In this document: positions 31,113 to 40,047 of the stretch, piece after piece
How the letters are laid out: the number at the start of each line of letters is the position of its first letter
How positions within the stretch are numbered: position 1 is the stretch's first letter
From: Blastomussa wellsi
Taxonomy: Eukaryota; Cnidaria; Anthozoa; Scleractinia; Plerogyridae
Length of the DNA: 64,000 nt
Direction of reading: 5' to 3'
Assembly: GCA_947652115.1 (NCBI GenBank)
Contig: OX393566.1
Location: 23,939,088 to 24,003,087 of the forward strand
The notes under the pieces: generated by a model
Databases searched by the model: none
Told to the model about the DNA's origin: nothing
What the model saw: the letters and a program-made list of their open reading frames with translations, nothing else
Position numbers and translations under genes: made by a program

Positions 31113-31244
31113 ATGGCGGCTTCTCCCTTACATACGGGATTTCGACGGAGATTGGGACCTACGGCTCAGAATGTCAGCGGTTGTAAGAAGACCGACGCCA
31201 TCTTGAAATTGGAGACTTTTTACTTTTCGCTGAACCTGGTGTTG
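31113..31244 (+). other. probable MRPL2 5' exon with a short upstream ORF
   Basis: An ATG in the AAGATGGCGGC context opens 44 codons (MAASPLHTGFRRRLG...) up to a strong donor GTGAGT at 31245. Joining to the acceptor TTTTGATTTTCAG before 33265 adds Ile-Cys and then a stop, so the frame cannot extend into MRPL2. It would be a 46-codon upstream ORF, with MRPL2 starting at 33311. The exon is inferred from splice signals and promoter layout only. Confidence 0.4.
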
Positions 31245-31975
31245 GTGAGTTGTCGTAAATACTAGTCTTATGTTAACGTCAACATGGAAGTTGCTGTTTG
31301 TTTAATTCCAGCTAAAACTAATTCGGAATACCCTGCTGCATCAGAACTGCATAGAAACACAGCTGACTTGCAAAATCCGTTAACTCCAAAAGTTTAGTTT
31401 AGTCCATGTACCCGGACGGTTAAAGAAGACTGTGCGGGCATGCATATTTTTTCATAACAGTGGCGGATCCAGGGAGTTTGGACTCCTCCCTTCCCAAATC
31501 GGATTTTTTTCTACTTATTTGACGCTGAAATTCTTGAATCAACAGGATTGCCTATTATTACTCAAAGTTTGTAGTTGCCCCCCCCCCCCTCCCCCGTCAA
31601 AAATGCCTGGACCCGCCCCCATATAAACCAGCACTTTTGCTTCAACCTTCCAGGCAATGTAGCAGCTCTCGTAAGGTCTCACATGAATGGCTCGATACCC
31701 TGCGTATCTTAGTAACGCTCGATGTTTTTCAAAACCGGTTTTATTCAAGCCAAACGTTTAATATGAGTGACTCAGCTTTACTTAGTATATGGTTTTCGAA
31801 GAATGAACTGAAATATTTTGTGTAACATTCTAATAATTTAGAAGTGTTTGCAAATACAGATGACAGGCCAAAGTAAACACGCAAGATTTGTTGTCTGTGA
31901 TTTTATCGCACCACGATCAATGTACTTTGAGAACAAACAAGCAGATGAAGGTTCGGAATTTACGCTTGTAAAATG

Positions 31976-32313
31976 CAATGTTTTGCTTTTAATCCGCAGG
32001 AAACAATTGAATTGCAAGAAGCTAAATATGCGAATGAGAGCGAATTCTTTCTGCTCGCCAAAGTTATCTTATCTGACGGAAAAAGCCAAAAGATGTCCGT
32101 GTGTAAACAATGGCTGCGATGATGTTTCGCACATCATGTTTACAATACAATGTTTTGCTTTTAATCCGCAGGAAACAATTGAATTGCAAGAAGCTAAATA
32201 TGCGAATGAGAGCGAATTCTTTCTGCTCGCCGAAGTTATCTTATCTGACGGAAAAAGCCTAAAGATGTCCGTGTGTAAACAATGGCTGCGACGATGTTTC
32301 GCACATCATGTTT
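31976..32313 (+). repeat. 172-bp tandem duplication with conserved open frame
   Basis: Two adjacent copies (31976-32147 and 32148-32313) differ at only a few bases. Each contains TTAATCCGCAG, a splice-acceptor-like sequence, followed by a frame reading ETIELQEAKYANESEFFLLA. One plus-strand frame stays open from 31848 to 32411 (187 codons) because it reads copy 1 and copy 2 in different phases. I do not recognise the product. It lies in the presumed MRPL2 5' intron. Confidence 0.85.
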
Positions 32314-32780
32314 CTCGATCCAGAACTCTTCATGTAGATAATAGAGAACTATTTTGCAGCCAAGAATCATTATTAACAAAACTTGATCAAGGGAACAAGA
32401 ATCTTAATTAAAAGGCGAACAAAACAATGATATTTTCTGTTTTGTTTACATTTCAAAGTGAAACTAAAGCGAAGATTTACGCAACATGCTGCCAATGGTC
32501 AATGAAAGCTTGAACCTAATGTTTGCTGTCACTTATTTTTGCTGAAGACGTGGAGTTTAGTCGCAGTCAAAACAGGTTTTTGAGATCAATCGACCTGGCA
32601 CTTTTCTGCATCTGGTTGCCAAGAGACTAAGCGGTGCCAAGTGTCCCCTGAGGATTCTAGCACTTATTTACGCATGTGTAAACTGAAAACTGAATACATA
32701 ATGAATTACACACTTTGAACCGTGTTGAAGTCCTAATGAACTGCTACCATTTGAATTACAAGCTAAGTATGAGAGCTGCT

Positions 32781-33092
32781 GTACTGCTGTACTGCTACGG
32801 GAGTCGCAGTGGCCTAATGGTTAGTGCACTGGACTCTGGATCGGACAGTCCGGGTTCGAGTCCTGGCCGGGCCACTGCGTTGTGTTCTTGGGCAAGACAC
32901 TTTACTCTCACAGTGCCTCTCTTCACCCAGGTGTATAAATGGGTACCGGCGAATTTACTGCTGGGGGGTAACCCTGCGATGGACTAGCATCCCATCCAGG
33001 GGGGAGTAGAAATACTCTCTGTCGCTTCATGCTACAGAAACCGGGATAAGCTCCGGCCTGATGGGTCACTAGGTCCGACTGCAGACTTACCT
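32781..33092 (+). mobile_element. tRNA-derived SINE, copy E, full-length with target-site duplication
   Basis: The best copy of the family. The head has box-A-like TGGCCTAATGGTTAGTGC and box-B-like GGTTCGAGTCC. The body contains CTTGGGCAAGACACTTTACT, and the tail GCGATGGACTAGCATCCCAT ends at CTTACCT. TATGAGAGCTGCT occurs at both 32768-32780 and 33093-33105, a perfect 13-bp target duplication typical of LINE-mobilised insertion. It lies in the presumed MRPL2 5' intron in gene orientation. Confidence 0.93.
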
Positions 33093-33310
33093 TATGAGAG
33101 CTGCTACACTACGAAACCTTCCCAGGGTCAAATCTCAACAAAGGGTTGAGACCATTGGTTTACAAATAACATGATATTTATTTATTAGACTCAATAATAC
33201 ATGTAGTATTCATGGTTACTAATGTGTTTTTTTGTCTCTCTCTTTTTTTCGTTTTGATTTTCAGATTTGCTGAAAAATAATCAGCAATTTAGCCTCATTC
33301 TTCATCAAAC

Positions 33311-34183
33311 ATGTGGAATCATCTCATTTCAGCAGCAAACCTGAGTAAATGTGTTATCCGGCACACTCTAGCTACATATAGTTCAAAGAATGGTGTCTGG
33401 CCATTTTCAAGATTGTATCTTAGAGCATTTTCAACAAGTATGGTGTCTGAAGGAAGGTCACACTATTCATTCATAAGGGTACGCCGCAGTATGCCAAACA
33501 TTCCAATACCAGGTTATCTTAAAGATGGTACGGTAAAACGCAGCCAAAAGAAAGGTGGGAGAGATCCTGAAACTGGACGGACTGTCATACGGCATAAAGG
33601 TGGAGGTCACTCCCAAACCTACCGCGTCATTGATTTTGTGAGAGTACCTGTGAATCAAGGAAATGAAGAACAAACAAAGGTCAGAGATAAAGTCCTCCAT
33701 GTAGGTTATGACCCTTGCCGCTCAGGACGCGTTGCTCTGGTCGCAGGAGATGGAAGCAACAAAATGAAAATTATCACAGCCCCACATGAAATGAAAGTTG
33801 GAGATGTAGTCACAGCTTCCAGGGGAAAGCCCGAGTCGATTGCGAGGATGAAACCTGGCGATGCCTACCCCTTGGCTCATTTACCCATTGGTACTTTAGT
33901 GCATAACGTTGAGCTACAACCAGGAAAAGGTGCACAGCTTGTGCGAGCAGCTGGTACTTGTGCACAGATTCTAAACAAGACTGAAACTACAGCCAGGTTG
34001 AGACTTCCTTCGAAGGAAGAGAAAGACATACCACTAGGTTGCCTGGTTTCATTAGGAAGAGTATCTAATATTGATCACAAGAATAGAGTTATTGGTAAAG
34101 CAGGAAGAAATCGATGGCTCAATAAGAGACCAAAGGGTAAAACTGGAACAGCTCGCTTTTTATGGAAAAAGAAACGAGTGTGA
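33311..34183 (+). CDS. MRPL2: mitochondrial ribosomal protein uL2m
   Basis: Large-subunit mitoribosomal protein that contacts 23S-like rRNA near the peptidyl-transferase centre. The coding region is a single exon of 290 residues. The first ~48 residues are rich in Arg, Ser and Ala with no acidic residue until a Glu near position 47, fitting a mitochondrial targeting peptide. The core has the uL2 signatures RHKGGGHSQTYRVIDFVR near residue 93 and GKAGRNRWLNKRPKGK near residue 265. Length is close to animal MRPL2 (about 300), but the extreme C-terminus is short and basic. The ATG is the first in this exon and lies 46 nt after a good acceptor (33264); upstream frames are closed by stops, so this start is well supported. 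It is head-to-head with NDUFS1. Confidence 0.94.
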   Translation: MWNHLISAANLSKCVIRHTLATYSSKNGVWPFSRLYLRAFSTSMVSEGRSHYSFIRVRRSMPNIPIPGYLKDGTVKRSQKKGGRDPETGRTVIRHKGGGHSQTYRVIDFVRVPVNQGNEEQTKVRDKVLHVGYDPCRSGRVALVAGDGSNKMKIITAPHEMKVGDVVTASRGKPESIARMKPGDAYPLAHLPIGTLVHNVELQPGKGAQLVRAAGTCAQILNKTETTARLRLPSKEEKDIPLGCLVSLGRVSNIDHKNRVIGKAGRNRWLNKRPKGKTGTARFLWKKKRV

Positions 34184-34273
34184 ATTCTTCCACGTTTTAC
34201 ACATTCAATCAGTGCACAGTAACTAACCAAAGAAAAGGTGTACCAAATCATATTTATGTAAAATACTAATATA

Positions 34274-34279
34274 AATAAA
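34274..34279 (+). terminator. MRPL2 polyadenylation signal
   Basis: AATAAA about 90 bp after the stop codon, in an A-rich context, is the first canonical signal downstream of MRPL2. Confidence 0.6.
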
Positions 34280-34567
34280 CATAAAACCATCAACACATAA
34301 AAATAATGTATTGCTCTGTTAATATCCCTTTTATAGTCACAGTAGGTTTATATCCACAGACTTTTAAGCCATTTTAATCCTTGCACAACACGTGTTTGAA
34401 AGTGGCTTCTGTCATTTGAATGGTTACAAATGATAATTTCATTCAACTATTAAATTGTGTAGTTACTGTAATTCGACAACTGAGTTTAATGGTTTGACAT
34501 AAAGATTAAAAGGTACTGGTATAATATATGTCAAGAATTTTAATCTGCTCGTATTTAAATTCTCCGT

Positions 34568-34706
34568 TACCCTGGGTGCCAGAGGATTTTTTTGTGGCGA
34601 AGGTGCTATCAGTGAGCTGTGATCAAGATCAGAGTTCATGATCGTAGCTTTGTCGGACACTGATGGCAGCTTCACTGCCAAAAAACGCCCTCTGGCACCC
34701 AGGGTA
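34568..34706. mobile_element. MITE with TACCCTGGGTGCCAGAGG ends
   Basis: 139 bp. The 18-bp ends TACCCTGGGTGCCAGAGG and CCTCTGGCACCCAGGGTA are perfect inverted repeats, and the next few bases also pair (TTTTTTTG against AAAAAACG). It is non-coding. Confidence 0.88.
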
Positions 34707-34834
34707 CTTGTCCACAAAAAATAAAAAAATGTATGTTTGTTCCAGAAAAGCCCGCATACTACTCCTACAGTAGGGATTGAAAATTTCTCAAGGGTATAGG
34801 GAGTAACTCAACAATACCAAAAACAAAATTGCAT

Positions 34835-34983
34835 TGTCGCTATATTAAATTCAGCTTGGCAGCTAGGCCTTGTTCAAAGAAAACACAAAAAGAGAAAATA
34901 AAAATGCATGTTTATTAATTTCTTTTGTTTGTGTTCTTCAGGCCTTGCTGTCAAGCTGAATTTTAATATAGTGAAAGTGGCCT
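34835..34983. mobile_element. short foldback element with TATATTAAATTCAGCTTG ends
   Basis: Inverted ends TATATTAAATTCAGCTTG and CAAGCTGAATTTTAATATA, with inner AGGCCTTG / CTAGGCCTT, surround an AT-rich centre. It is non-coding. Confidence 0.75.
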
Positions 34984-35242
34984 ATTGAATGTTCGGGTGG
35001 GAGGATATTGAAAACGTTTCTGTTTATGGGTGAGGTATTGACATTTTAAGAAACTACAAAATATCTGAGAGGATTTATTTTTACGCGGAGCCAAAAAAAT
35101 TATCACCAGATTGTTTGTGGAAGAGGCATGCATAAAGGCCATGGTGGAAAACTGAAATAGTAGACGACTTCAAAGCAGGCTAGCAGGAAGCACCTCAGAG
35201 GAACTGGCTTTTGGACCGTTACTGTAACAACCAATCATCAAT

Positions 35243-35508
35243 TTCTCATCCCCAAAGCCGCTTGTTCCTCAGCCCGTTGAGCCTGTGTACAAGGAACAAG
35301 GGGGTTTGTTTGGCTGAAATCAAACAATGAGTCCAATCACATCAGCCGTTTAAATATCCCTATGTCTTTAGCGCGTTTAAAACGACAGATGTGATTGACT
35401 ACTCTTGTTAGATTTCAGCCAATCAAATCATGTGTCCCCAGAGCCGCTTGTTCCTCGTGCACAGGCCCAGCCACCTAAGACGGACAAGCGGCTCTGGGGA
35501 CGAGAATG
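35243..35508. mobile_element. foldback MITE with CCAGAGCCGCTTGT ends, copy 1
   Basis: Both ends carry CCCCAAAGCCGCTTGT / GCGGCTCTGGGG words, and the arms share GATTTCAGCCAATCAAATCA. A second copy of the family is at 62148-62440. It is non-coding. Confidence 0.8.
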
Positions 35509-35857
35509 TTCACGGCATGGAAATGGCGGTGGAAGCAATTGGTTTTGGTTTGGAACGGAATATAAACGCTGAATTGAAGATTATATAAAAATCAAAGGTA
35601 AGTTAACTAGTACTTTTCGTTTTCCAACTGAAAAATAGCTTTAGTTTATACGCTGCTGTGGTTAGGTTACTCTAAATCTCTAAATGGCGAAGTGTACTAG
35701 ACTACATAGAAAGCAGTCACGCCGATCGGGATAACTTTGAAATTGGCGATTCCCATTTTTCTTTGCCTTTTAACTGGGTAATGTTTCCCATTTTCCTTTT
35801 ATTTTTAAGCTCTCACCGATCACCCAGCCTGTTATCGGGTTTACGTGTACGTATTAA

Positions 35858-36123
35858 TGCACCTATCAATGTTAAGCCCGAGGGGGGTCGGCATGGGGTG
35901 GGGATTTTGACATTTTTTTTAAAAGTTAAGTCAAATTCCCCACCCCCGGGACAACATAATTGGTCAAAAGTACTAAAATCTTCCACTTCTCCACTATTAA
36001 AAATGGCAGCTATGTCAAAATTCCCGATCAAAATCCCCACCCTGGGGACAAACCTCACAGTTAAAGTCCCGTGGGCAGCCTGACCCCTGACCCCTCCCTC
36101 GGGCTTAACATTGATAGGTGCAT
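35858..36123. mobile_element. MITE with TGCACCTATCAATGTTAAGC ends
   Basis: 266 bp with perfect inverted ends (TGCACCTATCAATGTTAAGC then CCGAGGG, and the complement on the right). The interior is GGGTGGGGATTTTGA / TCAAAATCCCCACCC-like, also self-complementary. It is non-coding. Confidence 0.88.
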
Positions 36124-36860
36124 AATAACCCGGACTGTTCGAGGGAGCGTGACATCATGCTATTTTGATTTCATCACAGGCAGACCACCCTCCGTGACCG
36201 TTTGTGTGGTGCAATTGCTGTTTGGAACTTGAGATTTGATATTCAGGAGACACGATCGCTGAAAATTTTGTCACACTAATGGAGATATTGTAACAAAATT
36301 TTCAGTAAAGTTTACATTAAATTTTTTTCAATAAAGTTTATAAAAGAGTCGCGTGTAGCGTCATGTATTTTGCCACCTAGTGATCTCACCAGAGAATGGC
36401 TTTTAAATACAGGTCAGAATGGCAAAAAAGCCACATGTGATCCAATTTACATTTTCTTAAAACTTTTTAGTAATTTTTTTTTCATTTTGTAGTGTTTTGA
36501 GTTGCTAGGTAACCTCATTCCCATGGCGCATCATGAAGAAGGAAAAAGCCCTGGGAACGAGGTTGGTTGCTAGGGTGTTGAAAGATGTAAGCTGTGAGAG
36601 TTTTAAGCCTTTTTGTGTTCTGGTCATGTGACTTTCCAAATATGGTCAAAGCTGCCAAAAGTGAAACAAGCATGGCAAAAAAACTAATCCCAGGATTGAA
36701 AGGGAACCCACGATATCATGGTTGGAAGTCATCTAACCGTTTTGTAGTTAGGGTTCTCCTCTCTTAAATCGAATCTCTGACATGTCAGATTCTCACACTT
36801 CAATGATGTAAACAGTGTTTAGGCCTTTTTATTTATTTTTTCAACTTAACTGACTTCATG

Positions 36861-36911
36861 ATTGATTGATTGATTGATCCCATTGATTGATCGATTGATT
36901 GATTGATTGAT
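36861..36911. repeat. (GATT)n microsatellite
   Basis: About 12 units of GATT with two interruptions (CCC and a GATC step). Confidence 0.9.
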
Positions 36912-37761
36912 GGAACTTCTGCTATTTCTACAATTTGTAAAATATTTAATTTGTATTTTTGCTAGATGACTTATTTGTATTGAGCACTCCTGTAATTGTG
37001 TGAAGCCATTAAGTTTATACTGTCTCCTTTTTATATACAGGGCTTGAGACTAGCCTATGCAGGGCTCACTAGCCTAGTGGCTAGCAACAGGTCTGATTTT
37101 ACTAGCCAAAACTAAAAGCCAGACTCGTCTTGCAGCTCCACTGATTTGTGTTTTATGGGAGTAGTTGAGCTCAGACATTTCTTGTTACAATATATCTAAA
37201 ATCGTCGACCTCATTTACACTAAATGAAATTATATCTGTGAAGTTCCGCATGATTTCACACATGGTTAATCATTTGCGGGAAGCATCGTTCCTTGTTTTT
37301 GCAGTTTGTTGTTTTATCAGATGGGGCAATTATCAGCATCTTCAATTTTTTGAAGTTATGTTAATTTTCCTTTACTTATTCGTCATTGAATTCTTTGTAA
37401 CTTAAATTACAAAGATATTAAAAAATAAATCTAAAAATACATCTATTTACAATAGCTCATTTAAACCGTTCAAGGTTAACTCTAGGGAGTATTAAGTCAT
37501 GGCCCCTATCTCTAAGAGCCCTATTATGTTTTATAGGTGGATGCAAACATTATACAATTTACGTGACCTGTCACTGGTGATACAGCTGTACTGTCCACTG
37601 TCCCTATTCTGTATTCAGTCTGCAGTGGCTTATTTTATGTGCATTTTATGCTTTTCGACGTTGTAATTTGAAGTAGATGTGATGATTTAACTTCTCAATA
37701 CTCTCTTCATACGTTACGGGAAACTTGGTTTTCTCACACCAAACAGTTCACATATTGTTGC

Positions 37762-38730
37762 ATGATGTCAGCTGGTACAAAAGCTCAGGGAAACAGGTCA
37801 CTTAACGAAGTTAACCAACTCAAACAACCAATAAACGTGCACAAAGGAAAAAAGTCTTACAGATGCCAACATTGTGGCAAGTGCTTCAGCCGAGCGTGGC
37901 ATCTACAGCAACACAGGCGGATACACACGGGAGAGAAGCCATTTACTTGCAATCAGTGTGGCGATTGTTTTAGCCAAATAGCAACTCTCCAGCAACATAA
38001 ACGAAGGCACACTGGAGAGAAGCCATTTACGTGCAATGAGTGTGACAAGTGTTTTGCGCGAGTAGGAAGTCTCCAGGTACACAAAAGAATACATGCAACA
38101 GAAAAGCCATACAATTGCAAACAGTGTGGAAAGAGTTTTCGTCATTCTTTAACTCTCCAGTGTCATAGAAGAATACACTCAGGAGAGAAGCCTTTTTCAT
38201 GCAAACAGTGTGGCAAGTGTTTCCGTCATCCAGCAGCTCTCCAGCAACATGAAAGAATACACACTGGACAAAAGCCGTTTTCGTGCAAACTATGTGGCAA
38301 GTGCTTCAGGCAAGCCGGAACTCTCCAGCGACATAAACGAATACACAAAGGAGAGATGCCGTTTACATGTAAAAAGTGTGGCGCGGGCTTCAGCCAAGAA
38401 GCAACTCTCCAGGAACACAAAAGAACACATAGAGGAGAAAAGCCATTTACGTGCAAACAGTGTGACAAGTGCTTCAGCCGACCAGGGAAACTCCTTCAAC
38501 ATATAAACATAATACGAGTTTGCCTTTTGGTCGAGGGTCGAGGGTCGAGGGTAACTAGTCGAGGGTCGAGGGTCGAAAAATTATTTAAAATTAATTTCAA
38601 ATTATTTCTTAACTTCGTCAATTCAAAAGTTCTCAGGCTCGTGTTTACGTTACCTCCCGGCACTTTCCTATCTATTTCTTTGCTCGTAATGACTATCAAT
38701 GAAAATACTTACATCAAAGCGATGACTTAA
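37762..38730 (+). CDS. C2H2 zinc-finger protein, 5' part, truncated by an inserted element
   Basis: Likely nuclear, DNA-binding. After a ~30-residue leader the frame encodes fingers of the TGEKPF-linked type. Seven are complete (first C at YRCQHCGKCF, last HKRTH). The eighth (FTCKQCDKCFSRPGKLLQH) lacks its second zinc-binding His because a 1059-bp element begins at 38516. From there the frame runs ~72 codons into element sequence ([18 protein letters not shown]...) to a stop at 38730. Leaving out the element and one 9-bp duplication, the first part (754 nt) continues exactly in frame into 39584-40047. The start is the first ATG of the open frame; an upstream exon cannot be excluded. No KRAB, SCAN or BTB domain is seen. 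Confidence 0.85.
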   Translation: MMSAGTKAQGNRSLNEVNQLKQPINVHKGKKSYRCQHCGKCFSRAWHLQQHRRIHTGEKPFTCNQCGDCFSQIATLQQHKRRHTGEKPFTCNECDKCFARVGSLQVHKRIHATEKPYNCKQCGKSFRHSLTLQCHRRIHSGEKPFSCKQCGKCFRHPAALQQHERIHTGQKPFSCKLCGKCFRQAGTLQRHKRIHKGEMPFTCKKCGAGFSQEATLQEHKRTHRGEKPFTCKQCDKCFSRPGKLLQHINIIRVCLLVEGRGSRVTSRGSRVEKLFKINFKLFLNFVNSKVLRLVFTLPPGTFLSISLLVMTINENTYIKAMT

Positions 38731-39574
38731 TAGATACTCGAAGGTCGCCTCCTTTAAGCACGCAACGTCTTGTTTCAGCTGGTGTGCAGCTGCCATAAAA
38801 AAGCGGCTTCCATCTCCTTTTGGATTGAAGGAGACAATAAAACCTTTCTGTTTCAATGGACTGCGAAATGATTCCATAGCCACGATAACAGAACAGAAAG
38901 ATGAGTCCTGGAAGATGAGCAAGTAAAGCTGGAACGACGAGACAGGGGTTTTGACAGCAGGAAACTGCATTTGCTGCTGTCAATCAAAGTAACACGCCCA
39001 GACAATGTAGCTAGCCGGCTGCATTCGAATCTTGTGGGCACATAAGGCTAAGAATATCCTCTGATCCAGGGGTTTATCTGTCTAACCTTTTCATAAGCGA
39101 GTGAAACGTTAGACAAGAAAACCATTGGGTTTCTGCTCTAAATATTCAATATGCTGCTGTTCGAATTCGCGGCCCGGAAAAACAGATAATTCAACCAAAA
39201 TTAGCATCAGCAATCAGCATCTTCAGCGTTCTCGTTATCGTCTGCTATAACTTCGAATTCGCGGTCCGGAAAAAATAATTTAACCGTAAAAATAGAAAGG
39301 GCCAGATTCTGATACTCAGCACACCGGAGAGTCCGTGGGAATGTAAAAGTTTTTGACAAACAAAAATATGACCCAAATGCGGCAAAAACAGGCACCGGAA
39401 ACTCGAGTAAACACGAGCCTGTGAACTTTTGAATTGACGAAGTTAAGAAATAATTTGAAATTAATTTTGAATAATTTTTCGACCCTCGACCATTTACCCT
39501 CGACCCTCGACCATTTACCCTCGACCCTCGACTAGTTACCCTCGACCCTCGACCCTCGACCAAAAGGCAAACTC
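38516..39574. mobile_element. long-TIR foldback transposon inserted in zinc-finger gene
   Basis: 1059 bp. It starts GAGTTTGCCTTTTGGTCGAG and ends with the exact complement. The arms contain a GTCGAGG minisatellite, then an AT-rich stretch and CTTCGTCAATTCAAAAGTT on each side, giving inverted repeats of ~135 bp (left) and ~165 bp (right); the right arm carries extra minisatellite units. ACATAATAC flanks both sides (38507-38515, 39575-39583), a perfect 9-bp target duplication. The interior has no transposase; the small ORFs look non-coding. Long inverted ends plus 9-bp duplication fit a Mutator-like non-autonomous element, but the superfamily call is tentative. Confidence 0.93.
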
Positions 39575-40047
39575 ACATAATACACTCAGGGGAGAAACCA
39601 TTTACGTGCAATCAATGTGGCAAGGGATTCAATCAAGCAGGAAATCTCAAGGAACATAAAAGTGTACACACAGGGGAGAAACCGTTTGTGTGCAAACAAT
39701 GCGGCAAATGTTTCAAGCGGGCAGGAAGTCTTCGGCGACATCAAAGGGCACACACAGGAGAGAAGCCGTTTACATGCAAGCAGTGTGGCAAATGCTTCAG
39801 TCAAACAGACACACTCCAAAAACATAAAAGATTACATACAAAAGGGAAAGCTGGGCAGGTAGCAAAATGTCATTCAGTGTCTGCCTTTGGGTGTGATGAA
39901 AATTCTCTCACAGATACATCCTCTTTACAGGTTCCCAGTGTACCTGACCAGGTTGAAACACACAGCTGTTGGATTTGTCAGAAAGAATTAAGCACTCATG
40001 CTTTCCTTGTTCAACACTATGACAATCATATGAAATTAGTAAATTAA
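39575..40047 (+). pseudogene. C2H2 zinc-finger gene, 3' part displaced by the insertion
   Basis: Continues the frame cut at 38515: the last His of finger 8, the linker SGEKPFTC, then three complete fingers ([51 protein letters not shown]). A spacer and an atypical last finger [17 protein letters not shown] follow, ending MKLVN and TAA at 40045-40047. There are no internal stops or frameshifts. Without the element the gene would give about 405 residues and 12 fingers. In this allele the segment has no start of its own except internal ATGs (for example 39688), so it is probably untranslated unless the element is spliced out. Confidence 0.8.

Larger units (their letters stand above)
34184..37761. 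other. intergenic, MRPL2 to zinc-finger gene
   Basis: Contains the MRPL2 3' UTR and four foldback elements (listed separately). No exon could be supported. Positions 36861-36911 are a (GATT)n microsatellite. The zinc-finger gene may have an unrecognised non-coding or short 5' exon here. Confidence 0.5.

Noticed and set aside
31848..32411. 187-codon ORF as a complete protein
   Set aside because: It reads the two copies of a 172-bp duplication in different phases, so it is unlikely to be one native protein. The repeated inner frame is reported instead.
32805..32885. Functional tRNA gene (box A and box B present)
   Set aside because: The sequence continues directly into the SINE body shared by other copies, has a 13-bp target duplication and no clean acceptor stem.
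37903..38502. Minus-strand and shifted frames across the zinc-finger gene
   Set aside because: Antisense and frame-shift shadows of the repeated finger units.
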